Of a stretch of DNA of 64,000 bases, positions 25,773-34,376 are shown piece by piece. Numbering within the stretch: position 1 is the stretch's first letter; each line of letters begins with the position of its first letter. Location of the stretch: contig NZ_SACN01000006.1 of NCBI RefSeq assembly GCF_004005865.1, forward strand, positions 123,948-187,947, in the 5' to 3' direction. The notes beneath the pieces were generated by a model that worked only from the letters and a program-made list of their open reading frames with translations, was not told where the DNA came from and ran no database searches. The stretch comes from Sphingomonas crocodyli (GTDB lineage: Bacteria; Pseudomonadota; Alphaproteobacteria; Sphingomonadales; Sphingomonadaceae). Both the position numbers and the translations under genes were made by a program.

Positions 25773-27055
25773 TTGCCCGCCTCCTTCTTGCTATCGAGCA
25801 TTTCCACCGTCGCGGTCGCCCACGGTTCGGCCTTCATCGCCACCGCGACCTTCTCCGCCTCGCCCATCACGCGCAGCACATTTTCGCCCGCCAGCTTCGC
25901 GATATCGGCATCGCTCCACCCGCGCTTCATCAGTTCGGCGAGCAAGGCCGGATAGGTGGAGACATCCTCCAGCCCCTTGGGCAGCTTGTTGCTCACCCCG
26001 TCATAGTCCGAACCCAGCCCGACATGGTCAATCCCGGCCACCTTCGCGATATGATCGATATGGTCCGCCACCATCGCCAGCGTGACGACCGGCGCGGGAT
26101 GCGCCGCCTCCCACGCCTTCAGCGCCTCGGCCGCCTTGTCCGGCTGGCCGATCAGCATTCCGCCGAAGGGCGGCGTGTTGAGCCGCGCGCGTTCAGCCGA
26201 CCGATCCGATTCCCAGCGCCAATAGGCTTCGGAGACATAGCTGTCGGCATAATTGACCATCACCACGCCGCCATTCGCCTTCACCAGCGCCAGCACGTCA
26301 TCGGGCACGTTGCGCGGGTGCGGATCGACCCCGAAGGCACTGGAATGCGAGAAGATGACCGGCGCCTTGGTGACGCGCAGCGCGTCCTTCATCGTCTCCG
26401 CGCTGACATGGCTCAGGTCGACCAGCATGCCCAGCCGGTTGAGCTCCTTCACCACCGCTTCGCCGAACGGGGTCAGGCCGCCATGTTTGGGATTGTCGGT
26501 CGCCGAATCCGCCCACTCGATCGTGCGCGAATGGGTGAGCGTCAGATAGCCCGCGCCCAGTTCGTGATAGGCGCGCAGGACCGAAAAGCTGCTGTCGATC
26601 TGCCCGCCGCCCTCGACCCCGATCAGCGAGGCGATCTTGCCCTGCGCGTGGATGCGCCGCACGTCGGCCGCGGTGCGCGCGATCGCGAAGTCGTTCGGGT
26701 AACGCGCGACGATATGCTTGACGAGGTCGATCTCCTCCAGCGTCTCCTTCACCTGCTCCAGCGGCGGCAAGCCGGCGGAGACCCACACCGACCAGAATTG
26801 CCCACCGACCTTGCCCGCGCGCAGCCGCTCGATATCGGTGTTGTACGGATCGGGGCCGGTGCCGAGGCCCTTCGTCAGATCGAGCGTCCAGCGCCCCTCC
26901 TTCGCATTGCCGCGCAGCGCCTCGGGCCAGTCATTATGCCCGTCGATCAGCGGGGTCTTCTTCAGAACCTTCGCGACCCGCGCGGCATAATCCGGCGCGG
27001 CATATGCGGGGGTGAGCGCGAGCAGCGCGGCGGCGGCGAAAAGGGCGGTTTTCAT
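25769..27055 (-). CDS. Membrane dipeptidase (peptidase family M19)
   Basis: This is a 428-residue zinc dipeptidase with a signal peptide (MKTALFAAAALLALTPAYAA). The first zinc-ligand pair appears as IDGHNDWPE near residue 36-44. A bridging Glu lies in GVEGGGQ near 145, later His ligands in LTHSR and VDLSHVS, and the FSHSSAFGVDPHPRN region is typical of family M19. I chose ATG 27055 because it begins the signal peptide. It overlaps the cyclophilin gene by 4 bp. Likely a periplasmic enzyme that cleaves dipeptides. Confidence 0.92.
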   Translation of the reverse strand: MKTALFAAAALLALTPAYAAPDYAARVAKVLKKTPLIDGHNDWPEALRGNAKEGRWTLDLTKGLGTGPDPYNTDIERLRAGKVGGQFWSVWVSAGLPPLEQVKETLEEIDLVKHIVARYPNDFAIARTAADVRRIHAQGKIASLIGVEGGGQIDSSFSVLRAYHELGAGYLTLTHSRTIEWADSATDNPKHGGLTPFGEAVVKELNRLGMLVDLSHVSAETMKDALRVTKAPVIFSHSSAFGVDPHPRNVPDDVLALVKANGGVVMVNYADSYVSEAYWRWESDRSAERARLNTPPFGGMLIGQPDKAAEALKAWEAAHPAPVVTLAMVADHIDHIAKVAGIDHVGLGSDYDGVSNKLPKGLEDVSTYPALLAELMKRGWSDADIAKLAGENVLRVMGEAEKVAVAMKAEPWATATVEMLDSKKEAGK

Positions 27056-27116
27056 GGAAACGCAGCGTGCCGTGCCGCGATGCCGACGGCAAGCGAAACG
27101 ATGACGTGCAAACACC

Positions 27117-27198
27117 GTCACCCCGGACTTGATCCGGGGTCCCGCTTTTACCCGAAGCAGGAAGAAGAAGCGGGACCCCGGATCAAGTCCGGGGTGAC
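27117..27198. repeat. Palindromic intergenic repeat, family B (copy 3)
   Basis: This is the cleanest family B copy: GTCACCCCGGACTTGATCC at the left faces GGATCAAGTCCGGGGTGAC at the right. The inner arms GGTCCCGCTT and AGCGGGACC flank a short TTACCCGAAGCAGG centre. It lies between the M19 gene start and the 3' end of the MDR gene, both on the minus strand. Confidence 0.9.
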
Positions 27199-27205
27199 GA
27201 AGGAA

Positions 27206-28204
27206 CTAGATGTCGCCAATCTTGAGAAGGATCTTCCCCCGAACATGCCCGTCCTCAACACGCGCCTGCCCCGCGCCCGCCTGCTCCAGCGGCAGCACCT
27301 CATAGGGCGGCGTCCGGATCGCGCCGGCCTCGATCCCCTTCACCAGTTCGCGCCACGCCTCGACCTGGAACCAGCGCGCATCGGGCTTGCGGGCGTCCAT
27401 GATGTTGTTGACCACGCGAATACCCCGCGCCTTCGCGCCGTCGAGGTCGTATGCCTCCACGTCGGTCAGCAGGTTCTGGATCACCACCAGCACCCCGCCC
27501 GGCCGGATCACGTCGACGATGTCGGCGGGCAGGCTGTGCTGCCCCACCGCGTCGATGATCGCGTCGACGCCCTCGGGCGCCCACGCCGCCAGCGCGGCCT
27601 TGGTATCCTCCTTCGTATAGTCGATCACCCGATCGACGCCGAGCGAGGCGACATGATCGACATTGCGGGTGCTGCACGTCGTCGCGACCTTGCAGCCGAT
27701 CCACTTGAGATATTGCACCCCGAACGTCCCGACGCTCCCCGCGCCGCCGCTGAAGAAGACGGTGCTCCCCGGCGCTACCCGCGCCACCTCGATGATCGTC
27801 GACGCCGCGCTCGCCGCCGCGGTGGGGATCGTGGCGCCCTCGGCCAAAGTCAGCGCGGAGGGCAGCTTGAGGACGCGCATCTCGGGCACGCAGGCATATT
27901 CGGCATAGCTGCCCGACATGCCCTGCCCCAGCCCCGACATCGCGATCACCTTGTCGCCCGGCACAAAGGCGGTGACGCCCGGCCCGACCGCCTCGACCAC
28001 GCCGGCGCAGTCCATCCCCACCACCATCGGGAACGGCCCCTGCACGACGGGCAGCAGCCCCGCGCGCGTCTTCCAGTCAGCGGGGTTGATGCTGGCATAG
28101 GCGACGCGGATCAGCACCTGTTCCTCGGCCGGTTCGGGCTTCGGCATATCCGCCACCCGAAACACCTCCGGCCCGCCGAACCCGTCGATCACCATCGCCT
28201 TCAT
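27206..28204 (-). CDS. NADPH:quinone-oxidoreductase-like MDR protein
   Basis: The protein has 332 residues. An N-terminal GroES-like domain has the MDR signature (INPADWKTRAGLLP near 50 and GMDCAGVVEAVG near 75). A Rossmann domain contains VFFSGGAGSVGTFGVQYLK near 150. No catalytic zinc Cys pattern is evident, so it belongs with zeta-crystallin/quinone reductases. ATG 28204 is preceded by GAGGGAGGG six bases upstream; ATG 28222 lies inside that ribosome site's upstream region and is less likely. Confidence 0.88.
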   Translation of the reverse strand: MKAMVIDGFGGPEVFRVADMPKPEPAEEQVLIRVAYASINPADWKTRAGLLPVVQGPFPMVVGMDCAGVVEAVGPGVTAFVPGDKVIAMSGLGQGMSGSYAEYACVPEMRVLKLPSALTLAEGATIPTAAASAASTIIEVARVAPGSTVFFSGGAGSVGTFGVQYLKWIGCKVATTCSTRNVDHVASLGVDRVIDYTKEDTKAALAAWAPEGVDAIIDAVGQHSLPADIVDVIRPGGVLVVIQNLLTDVEAYDLDGAKARGIRVVNNIMDARKPDARWFQVEAWRELVKGIEAGAIRTPPYEVLPLEQAGAGQARVEDGHVRGKILLKIGDI

Positions 28205-28285
28205 AGCATCCCTCCCTCGCATCGCTTTTCGGCGATCTTCGCGGGGGAGATCAGGTGCGTCGAGCCATTTTCCGCAAGGACGGGG

Positions 28286-28552
28286 TCAAAGATATTTGGC
28301 GAGTTCGCCCAGCTTGGCCAGATCGGTGCGCAGCGCGCTGGGCAGCGGGCCGATCAGTTCTTCCAGATGATGTTCGATATGGTCGGTGACGATCAGCGTC
28401 TTCGCCTTGTCGAGCGCGGAGACGACCGCCGCCATCTGCTGCGCGATCTTCAGGCCGTCCTCCCCCTCCTCGACCATCTTGATGATGCCCGCCAGATGGC
28501 CGTTGGCGCGGCGCAGGCGGTTGATCAGGTCGGGATTGGAAGCGTGGCTCAT
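28286..28552 (-). CDS. CsoR/RcnR-family metal-sensing repressor lacking the usual cysteines
   Basis: This 88-residue all-helical DUF156 protein has the family core RLRRANGHLAGIIKMVEEG at about 12-30. The metal-binding Cys normally found in the second helix is Gly33 (GEDGLKIAQQ), and the later Cys of many relatives is replaced in TDHIEHHLEE (His58, His61, His62). His3 is kept, as in RcnR. It starts 7 bp after the exporter gene ends and is transcribed in the same direction, so it probably represses its own Ni/Co exporter operon. Confidence 0.85.
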   Translation of the reverse strand: MSHASNPDLINRLRRANGHLAGIIKMVEEGEDGLKIAQQMAAVVSALDKAKTLIVTDHIEHHLEELIGPLPSALRTDLAKLGELAKYL

Positions 28553-28559
28553 CTGTGGA

Positions 28560-29408
28560 TCATCCGGCGGGTGGCAAACTCTGCCACCCCATTAGCGCGA
28601 CATAGGCGCCCACGCATAGGATCAGGATGCCGCTGACATAAGGCGCACGCCGCACGATCGCGCCGAAGCCGGTGAAGTGCCGCTCAGCATAGCGCATGCT
28701 GAGCGCCGCGATCACGCCCGACGCCACCATCGTCACCGCCAGACCGATGCTGAAGCAGAGCACCAGCACCGAACCGAGCACCAGCCGTTTGAGTTGGAGG
28801 CAGAGCAACAGGACCGTGATCGCGCCGGGGCACGGGATCAGCCCGCCGGTGATCCCGAACAGGACGATCTGCCCGGTCGTTACCTGCCGTCCCGCGAAGC
28901 GCCGGCGGATGTCTTCGGCATGCTGGCGCTCGTGCGCGTCCTGATAGCCGCCGTCCGCGACATCGAGCGCGCGATCCAGGTCACTATCGTGGTGATGATC
29001 GTGATGGTGAGAATGATCATGGTCATGTCCGTGGTCATGGTGATGATGGTGGTGGGCATGATGCTGTTCCCGCCACGTCCGCCAGAGCATCCAGATTGCG
29101 ATGGCGAGGATCAGCAGCCCCGACGCGAACTGGAGATACGGTTCCGAAGCCTCCGGCGCCGCGCCCTTGAACAGCCAGGTGCCGCCCAGCGCGACGATCC
29201 AGACGACGGCGGTGTGCGACACGGTCGCGGCCAAACCGAGCAGGATCGCCTGCCCCACCGTGCCGCGAACCGCGACGATGAACGCCGCCATCATCGTCTT
29301 CGAATGGCCGGGCTCCAGCCCGTGCAAGGCGCCGAGCAGGATCGCGCTGGGGATGAACAGCCAGGCGTGCGCCGCGCTCTGCTGCAGGAGTTCGGAGAGA
29401 GGTGTCAT
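28560..29408 (-). CDS. NicO/RcnA-type nickel-cobalt exporter
   Basis: This 282-residue membrane protein has about six helices. Its central cytoplasmic loop is very rich in His and Asp (about residues 115-143). The first helix bears ILLGALHGLEPGHSKTMMAAF, the family's HX4DH-like motif region. A later helix has GLIPCPGA. RcnA-type proteins pump Ni2+ and Co2+ out of the cytoplasm. The next gene downstream encodes a CsoR/RcnR-type sensor, which supports the metal role. Confidence 0.92.
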   Translation of the reverse strand: MTPLSELLQQSAAHAWLFIPSAILLGALHGLEPGHSKTMMAAFIVAVRGTVGQAILLGLAATVSHTAVVWIVALGGTWLFKGAAPEASEPYLQFASGLLILAIAIWMLWRTWREQHHAHHHHHHDHGHDHDHSHHHDHHHDSDLDRALDVADGGYQDAHERQHAEDIRRRFAGRQVTTGQIVLFGITGGLIPCPGAITVLLLCLQLKRLVLGSVLVLCFSIGLAVTMVASGVIAALSMRYAERHFTGFGAIVRRAPYVSGILILCVGAYVALMGWQSLPPAG

Positions 29409-29464
29409 GCGGCGCCCCTAGCAGCGCGCGCCGCATATTCCTATCCCCCCCCATAGGATATTGG

Positions 29465-30181
29465 TCAGCCCGACATGACCCTGTAGGCGGCCGGATCGGT
29501 CAGCCCCAGGCGACGCCGCGCGTCGGCCAATGGCTCGGCAAGCAGGCGCTCCATATCCTCGCCCGCAAGCCACGCGGCAGAGCGGCCACGCCGATAACCT
29601 TCGTGGATCGCGCGGATCGCCTGGCGGCCGCCGGGCATGCGCAGCGCCTTCGCCATCGCGCCGCCCGCGATCAGCGCCCAGCCAAGGCCACCGCTCTGGC
29701 CGAAGGTGAAGGCGACCAGACAGGCTTCGCCCAGCGGATCATCGGCCTGATAGCCGGTCAGGACGTGCCAGATGTCGTGGCTGTCGCGCATCCGCCGCCC
29801 GAACCATGCATAAGGATGCTGCGCGTCGCGGCCGGCATCGACCGACCGGCTGACATCGGCCAGCCCTTCGGCCGAATAGCCGGTGGCCGACAGGAAATCG
29901 CGATAGGCGCCGCCGACGCTGCCCTCGGCAAAGCGCGCGACATAGGCCGGATCGGACAGCAGGCCTGCCAGTTCGACGCGCTCATAGGCGATCCGCCCGC
30001 CCTGCGCGCTGCGCAACAGCCGGTCATAACCCTTGCGCGCCGTATCGCCATTGAGTGCGCGGACGATGCGGAACACCTGCGCGGTATCGTTCGCATCGGC
30101 GAGCAACGCCCTGAGCGCCTTCAGCGCATCGCCCCAGCTTCGACGCCCGTTCAGATCGGCGTCCATCACGGTTGCAGTCAT
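29465..30181 (-). CDS. Coq4-family ubiquinone biosynthesis protein
   Basis: This 238-residue protein is of the Coq4 fold. It has the zinc/metal motif HDIWH followed 11 residues later by Glu (SHDIWHVLTGYQADDPLGE, near 133-151) and a hydrophobic helix AFTFGQSGGLGWALIAGGAM. Coq4 organises the ubiquinone-synthesis complex, and recent work gives it a C1 decarboxylation/hydroxylation role. It is divergent from a TetR-type regulator with a palindromic operator candidate between them. Confidence 0.88.
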   Translation of the reverse strand: MTATVMDADLNGRRSWGDALKALRALLADANDTAQVFRIVRALNGDTARKGYDRLLRSAQGGRIAYERVELAGLLSDPAYVARFAEGSVGGAYRDFLSATGYSAEGLADVSRSVDAGRDAQHPYAWFGRRMRDSHDIWHVLTGYQADDPLGEACLVAFTFGQSGGLGWALIAGGAMAKALRMPGGRQAIRAIHEGYRRGRSAAWLAGEDMERLLAEPLADARRRLGLTDPAAYRVMSG

Positions 30182-30234
30182 GTCATCGGTCCTTCGATGT
30201 CCGGACGGCGCTTGCCGTCGTCGATGATCGCGAT

Positions 30235-30255
30235 AATATGAGCTATACTCACATT
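30235..30255. promoter_or_regulatory. Inverted-repeat operator candidate between coq4 and the TetR gene
   Basis: AATATGAG (30235-30242), CTATA and CTCACATT (30248-30255) form an 8-bp inverted repeat with one mismatch. It overlaps promoter-like TATACT on the plus strand and TATAATG on the minus strand. It is the expected place for TetR autoregulation. Confidence 0.55.
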
Positions 30256-30289
30256 ATAAAACTCGCGTTCCGGGCGCGCGGAGGCATCG

Positions 30290-30913
30290 ATGAAAGAGGC
30301 TGAAAAACAGGCGGTTGCACCCCGCGCCCCGCGTCAGGCGCGCGCGAAGTACAAGGTCGAACTCATATTGGAGGCGGCGATTCGCCTGCTCGATGCGGGC
30401 GGGATGGCGGCGCTGACGACCAATGCGGTCGCCGAGACGGCCGGCATCAGCATCGGCACGCTCTACCAATATTTCCGCAACAAGGAGGCGATCCTCGATG
30501 CGCTCGCCGATCGGGAGATGGCGGGACAGGGCGAACGGATCGTCGCGATCATCGAGGATCGCGCGCCGCTTTCGCCGCATGACCGGGTAGCGCAAATCGT
30601 CGCGGCGGTGACGGCCAGCTATGGCGACCGGCGCGCGGTGCATCGCATCGTGATGACCCACGCGCTCGCGCGCGGAAGCCAGCGGCTCGCGCCGTTAATC
30701 GACCGGCTGGTGGCATTGCTGGCCGCGCCCGAACGCGAGGCGGGCGATCCGCGCCCGCCCTTTTCGCAGGCGCAGGCCTTCGTCCTCTCGCACGCCTTTG
30801 CCGGGGTGATGCGCGGCATGATCATCGCGGGCGACGATGCGCCGCCCGTCGACGCGATCGTCGATCAGCTGTCGCGCCTGATCGCGGGCAGCGTGGAGCC
30901 TATTTCTTCTTAG
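30290..30913 (+). CDS. TetR-family transcriptional regulator
   Basis: This 207-residue repressor has a basic N-terminal extension (about 1-20). The TetR HTH follows (LEAAIRLLDAGGMAALTTNAVAETAGISIGTLYQYFRNKEAI spans about 24-66, listed in parts: GGMAALTTNAVAE, GISIGTLYQYF). The remaining helical domain binds an unknown ligand. The intergenic region with coq4 carries an inverted repeat. It overlaps the converging DUF1801 gene by 14 bp. Confidence 0.9.
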   Translation: MKEAEKQAVAPRAPRQARAKYKVELILEAAIRLLDAGGMAALTTNAVAETAGISIGTLYQYFRNKEAILDALADREMAGQGERIVAIIEDRAPLSPHDRVAQIVAAVTASYGDRRAVHRIVMTHALARGSQRLAPLIDRLVALLAAPEREAGDPRPPFSQAQAFVLSHAFAGVMRGMIIAGDDAPPVDAIVDQLSRLIAGSVEPISS

Positions 30914-31280
30914 CGCCGTTGAGCGCCGACGCCGCCTGCACCAGCGCCTTGAACGGAGCGGGGTCGATGCTCCCGCCTTCGAAGATGTCGATCGCGCGGC
31001 GGGCATTGCCGTCGAGGCTGGCGTTGAACAGCTTTGCCGGATCATCGATCGACGCGCCCTTGGCGAAGGTGAGCTTCACTTTGTCCTTGTAGGTTTCGCC
31101 GGTGCAGAGGATGCCGCCATTGCCGTACCAAGTCGGCACGCCGCGCCATTTCCATTCCTCGACCACGTCGGGCACCGCATCGCGGATCAGCGCACGGGCC
31201 GTCGCCAGCGTCTCACCGCGCCAGTCGCCCAGTTCCGCGATGCGGCCGTCGATCAGTTCGGATGGCGTCTTCTCGGTCAT
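30900..31280 (-). CDS. DUF1801-domain protein
   Basis: This is a 126-residue protein. The family core EEWKWRGVPTWYGNGGILCTG is near 41-61 (shown in part here: KWRGVPTW) and KVKLTFAKGASIDDP near 67-81. Its role is unknown. It overlaps the 3' end of the TetR gene on the other strand. Compared with the DUF1801 protein at 8318 it belongs to a different subgroup, with a longer N-terminal helix. Confidence 0.8.
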   Translation of the reverse strand: MTEKTPSELIDGRIAELGDWRGETLATARALIRDAVPDVVEEWKWRGVPTWYGNGGILCTGETYKDKVKLTFAKGASIDDPAKLFNASLDGNARRAIDIFEGGSIDPAPFKALVQAASALNGAKKK

Positions 31281-31304
31281 CCCACTCCCCCTTTTCGGGG
31301 TCTT

Positions 31305-32336
31305 TTACCAGTCGATGCGATAGGTGACCAGAAAGCCGTCATGGTCGGACAGTTCCGGCCCGCTCGATCCGCCGTCGAACATCGCCTCGACCCGGATGGG
31401 CCGCACGGTCGCGCGCTGGCCGTTCGCGAAGAATTGCAGATCCTGCGTGTCCATCCACGGTTCGTCCCCGTCCCACGACATGCGGACGTCGCAGCCCGAT
31501 TGCGGATCGGCGCAGACCCGGTGGACGAGATGGAGCGACTGATAGCGCGACAGATTGTCCCAGCGCGGTTCCGAATGCCGCATGTTGAAATCGCCGCCGA
31601 AGATCATCGGGTTGGCATCGACATGGGTCTGCTTGACGAATTGTGAGGCTTCGAACGCCTGCCGCTCATGCGCCGCCAGATTGCGCGGTTCGGGCGCCTT
31701 CGATGCCCCGCGCGAGTTCATGTGGGTGTTGTAAATGTCGATCGGCACCGGCACGCCGGGGATCGCGATCCGCGCCAGCATCACCCCCTTGTTCGCCAGG
31801 CAATCGATCCCCGCGCAGGATCGGCGACCATAAGGCTGCCGGGCATCGCCGACGATGGGATAGCGCGATGCGATGACGATCCCGCCCCCCGTTAGATGGA
31901 TGCCGAGTTCGCCATGCTTCCACCGCGTAATGCCCGGCAGGGGCATGGTGACAGACGGTTGCGCCTTCATCGTCCGGTGCGGCCCGCTGACGATCGCGGG
32001 ATAGCCGGTGGCGAGGATCGCGCGCTTGGCCGCGCCGCTGAACACCTCCTGAAACAGGACCACGTCGGGCGCGTGGCCTGCGTCGCGCATCGCCTTCAAC
32101 CGGACGCCAATCTCCTTCAGATGGGCGGCGCGACCCGATCGCGCGGGCCAGCCCAACCCCTCGACATTGTAGGTGAGCACGGTGAGTGTGGTGCTGCCCG
32201 AGGCGATTGCCGCCACCCGAGGCTCCGCCATGTGCCGGAGCGGAGGAGAAACGCCGCACGCCGCGACCAGCAGCATCGCAGCCACGGTAAAACCGAAGCG
32301 AAGGAGCGATCCCATAGTCCGGGTGGGACGCTGCAT
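31305..32336 (-). CDS. Endonuclease/exonuclease/phosphatase-family lipoprotein
   Basis: The protein has 343 residues. A lipoprotein signal has the lipobox LLVAAC near residues 22-27. An EEP domain follows, with LTVLTYNVEGL near 50, LFQEVFSG with the metal-binding Glu near 95, GGDFNMR near 245 and the final SDHDGFLVTY His-bearing motif. EEP enzymes hydrolyse phosphodiesters of DNA, phospholipids or inositol phosphates; the export signal suggests an extracytoplasmic substrate. It is 11 bp downstream of the exonuclease III gene, on the same strand. Confidence 0.85.
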   Translation of the reverse strand: MQRPTRTMGSLLRFGFTVAAMLLVAACGVSPPLRHMAEPRVAAIASGSTTLTVLTYNVEGLGWPARSGRAAHLKEIGVRLKAMRDAGHAPDVVLFQEVFSGAAKRAILATGYPAIVSGPHRTMKAQPSVTMPLPGITRWKHGELGIHLTGGGIVIASRYPIVGDARQPYGRRSCAGIDCLANKGVMLARIAIPGVPVPIDIYNTHMNSRGASKAPEPRNLAAHERQAFEASQFVKQTHVDANPMIFGGDFNMRHSEPRWDNLSRYQSLHLVHRVCADPQSGCDVRMSWDGDEPWMDTQDLQFFANGQRATVRPIRVEAMFDGGSSGPELSDHDGFLVTYRIDW

Positions 32337-32347
32337 CGGACGCAGCC

Positions 32348-33127
32348 CTAGTCCCGCAGCGTGATCCAGGTGGGGGCGTGGTCGCTCGCCTTTTCCTTGC
32401 CGCGCGTATCCTTGTCGACGCCCGCATCGAGCAGCCGATCGGCGGCGGTGGGGCTGAGCATCAGATGATCGATGCGGAAACCCGCATCACGCTGCCACGC
32501 GCCCGCCTGATAATCCCAGAAGGTATAAGCGGGGCCGTGCGGATGGATCGTGCGCAGCGCATCGGTCCAGCCCGCATTGCACAAGCGCCGGAAGGCGGCG
32601 CGGCTTTCGGGCTGGGTCAGCGCGTCGGTCGCCATCGCGCGTTCGGAGAAGGTGTCGTCGGTGCTCGACGTCGGGATCACGTTGTAATCGCCGCACAGGA
32701 TCGTGGGCCGTTCGGTGGTCCACAAGGTCGCGGCATGATCGATCAGCCGATCGAACCAGGCGAGCTTATAGTCGAACTTGGGGCCGGGCTGCGGATTGCC
32801 GTTGGGCAGGTAGATGCAGCCGACGATCAGATCGCCGATATCGGCCTCGATATAGCGGCTGTGGGTGGGATCGGGATCGTCGGGAAGCCCCTTCATCCGC
32901 TCGATCGGCTGCTGCCCCTTGGCGAGGATCGCGACGCCGTTGAACCCCTTCTGCCCGTGCCAGGTCGCGCCGTAACCGGCCGCCTCGATCTCGGCGGCGG
33001 GGAAGGTTTCGTCGCTGGTCTTGATCTCCTGCAGGCAGGCGATGTCGGGCTGCTTCTCCTCAAGCCATTCGAGGAGGCGGGGGAGACGGGCCTTGATCCC
33101 GTTGATGTTGAAGGTCGCGATCTTCAT
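32348..33127 (-). CDS. xthA: Exodeoxyribonuclease III
   Basis: This is a 259-residue AP endonuclease/3'-5' exonuclease of the EEP fold. It starts MKIATFNINGIKARLP with the metal-binding Asn. CLQEIKT carries the Glu, ILCGDYNVIP the Asp-Asn pair, and SDHAPTWITL the catalytic His. The enzyme acts in base-excision repair. Length and motifs match bacterial XthA. It shares its fold with the downstream lipoprotein, an adjacent pair of distant paralogues. Confidence 0.94.
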   Translation of the reverse strand: MKIATFNINGIKARLPRLLEWLEEKQPDIACLQEIKTSDETFPAAEIEAAGYGATWHGQKGFNGVAILAKGQQPIERMKGLPDDPDPTHSRYIEADIGDLIVGCIYLPNGNPQPGPKFDYKLAWFDRLIDHAATLWTTERPTILCGDYNVIPTSSTDDTFSERAMATDALTQPESRAAFRRLCNAGWTDALRTIHPHGPAYTFWDYQAGAWQRDAGFRIDHLMLSPTAADRLLDAGVDKDTRGKEKASDHAPTWITLRD

Positions 33128-33181
33128 GGGAGCGACCGATAGCGCGGGCGGGCGGGCACGTCACCCGTTCGTAAGCCCCAA

Positions 33182-33222
33182 AACGAAGAAGCAGCCCGGC
33201 GCCCCTGCGCGCCGGACTGCTT
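33182..33222 (-). terminator. Rho-independent terminator after the porin gene
   Basis: Left arm AAGCAGCCCGGCGC (33189-33202) and right arm GCGCCGGACTGCTT (33209-33222) form a 14-bp stem with one mismatch. On the minus strand it is followed by CTTCGTTTTG. Confidence 0.85.
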
Positions 33223-33268
33223 CCGCCCCGGAAAGGGTTGGTGAGGGGGCCGAAGCCCCCTCGCCCGA

Positions 33269-34123
33269 TCAGAATGCGGCCGAGATCGAGAAGACGACCT
33301 GGCTGCCCGAGATCGGCTTGCCATTCTTGGTCGAACCGAAGTTCGGACGCAGATAGGTGCCGTCGCTCGTCTTGATGTTGGTGTCGGTGTAGGCGACGCC
33401 CAGCGTGATCGGCGACAGGCCCAGATCGGCCAGCGAGAAGTCCGCACCCAGCATCCAGTCGATATACTGGCCGGTCGGCGCGACGCTGGTGCCGTTCGGG
33501 CCGAGGCCCGAATTGCCCTTCGAATAGCCGGCATGCGCCTTCAGCGTGATCGGCGTGCCTTCGACGGCGCCGCTGATGTCACCCCAGATGTAGAGGTTGT
33601 CTTCCTTGGCGCCGGGATTGTCGGGGATGCCGGTCGCATAGGTGGTGGCGTTGTTATACCACTTGCCCAGCGCCTGCTGCTTGGGCGCATAGGCGATGCC
33701 GCCCAGCCAGTTGACCGGGCCGAAGGTGGTGCTGAGCTTGATATACGGCTCGGCGAAGTCGGTTTCCGAAGCGCCGCCCGGATACATGTACCAGGTCAGA
33801 CCGACGTCGAGCTTGACGCCTTCGCTGACTTCGGTCGCGAAGCCGCCGACGATGTCGAGTTCGGTGTTCGAGCCGCCGAAGGTGCCCCAACCCGACAGGT
33901 TCGAACCCCAGGTTGCGACATAGAGGCCGCTTTCGTGGCTGATGGTGATGCCGCCCTGAACGGCAAGTTCCTCATCCGACTGCGAAACGCCGCGGAAACG
34001 ATAGTCGCTGACCATGCCGACGCTGCCCGAAACGGTGAACGGGCCGGAAGCTTCCTCTTGTGCGAAAGCGGGCGTGGCGGCTGCGAGGCTCAGCGCGGTG
34101 GCGGCCAAGAGCTGAAAGCGCAT
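33269..34123 (-). CDS. TorF-family putative porin
   Basis: This 284-residue outer-membrane protein has a signal peptide (cleaved near AFAQ, residue 22). Antiparallel amphipathic strands rich in Tyr, Trp and Gly follow (MVSDYRFRGVSQSDEE, GLYVATWGSNLSGWG) and the chain ends in Phe, as expected for BAM-assembled barrels. TorF-type porins are typical of sphingomonads and related groups. A strong terminator follows at 33182-33222, so it is probably monocistronic and well expressed. Confidence 0.88.
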   Translation of the reverse strand: MRFQLLAATALSLAAATPAFAQEEASGPFTVSGSVGMVSDYRFRGVSQSDEELAVQGGITISHESGLYVATWGSNLSGWGTFGGSNTELDIVGGFATEVSEGVKLDVGLTWYMYPGGASETDFAEPYIKLSTTFGPVNWLGGIAYAPKQQALGKWYNNATTYATGIPDNPGAKEDNLYIWGDISGAVEGTPITLKAHAGYSKGNSGLGPNGTSVAPTGQYIDWMLGADFSLADLGLSPITLGVAYTDTNIKTSDGTYLRPNFGSTKNGKPISGSQVVFSISAAF

Positions 34124-34273
34124 AGAACAATCCCCTTATACGGTTGGACTGTTCCTCCTGATTTATCGACCCGCCGAGGTCCGTACTTGCGGCCCCGATC
34201 ATCGTCGATGCAGTGCAGCATTGCCCCCGACTCGATGACTGGGTGTTGCCGTTTCGTTACAAAGTGTTGCTAG

Positions 34274-34311
34274 AAAAGGTGCCACGCTCGACCGTCACCG
34301 AGCGTGGCACC
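34274..34311 (-). terminator. Rho-independent terminator after the SulP gene
   Basis: GGTGCCACGCTCG (34278-34290) pairs perfectly with CGAGCGTGGCACC (34299-34311). On the minus strand the stem is followed by TTTTCTAG. It closes the carbonic anhydrase-SulP operon. Confidence 0.85.
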
Positions 34312-34376
34312 AACGCAACACTAGCCTGGGTTTTCCGTTGGGGACGGGAGGCAACCCCAGGCCAGGTGCGATCTTG

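Noticed and set aside
25760..28636. A 958-residue plus-strand open frame
   Set aside because: It runs across the M19 gene, a palindromic repeat and the MDR gene in antisense and has no recognisable fold.
28960..29060. A simple-sequence (ATG/ATC) repeat
   Set aside because: It is coding sequence for the His/Asp-rich loop of the exporter and not a satellite or CRISPR-like array.
28677..29456. A Met/Val-rich plus-strand frame opposite the His-rich loop
   Set aside because: It is the antisense of the Ni/Co exporter; the ATGATCATGG-type repetition comes from His and Asp codons on the other strand.
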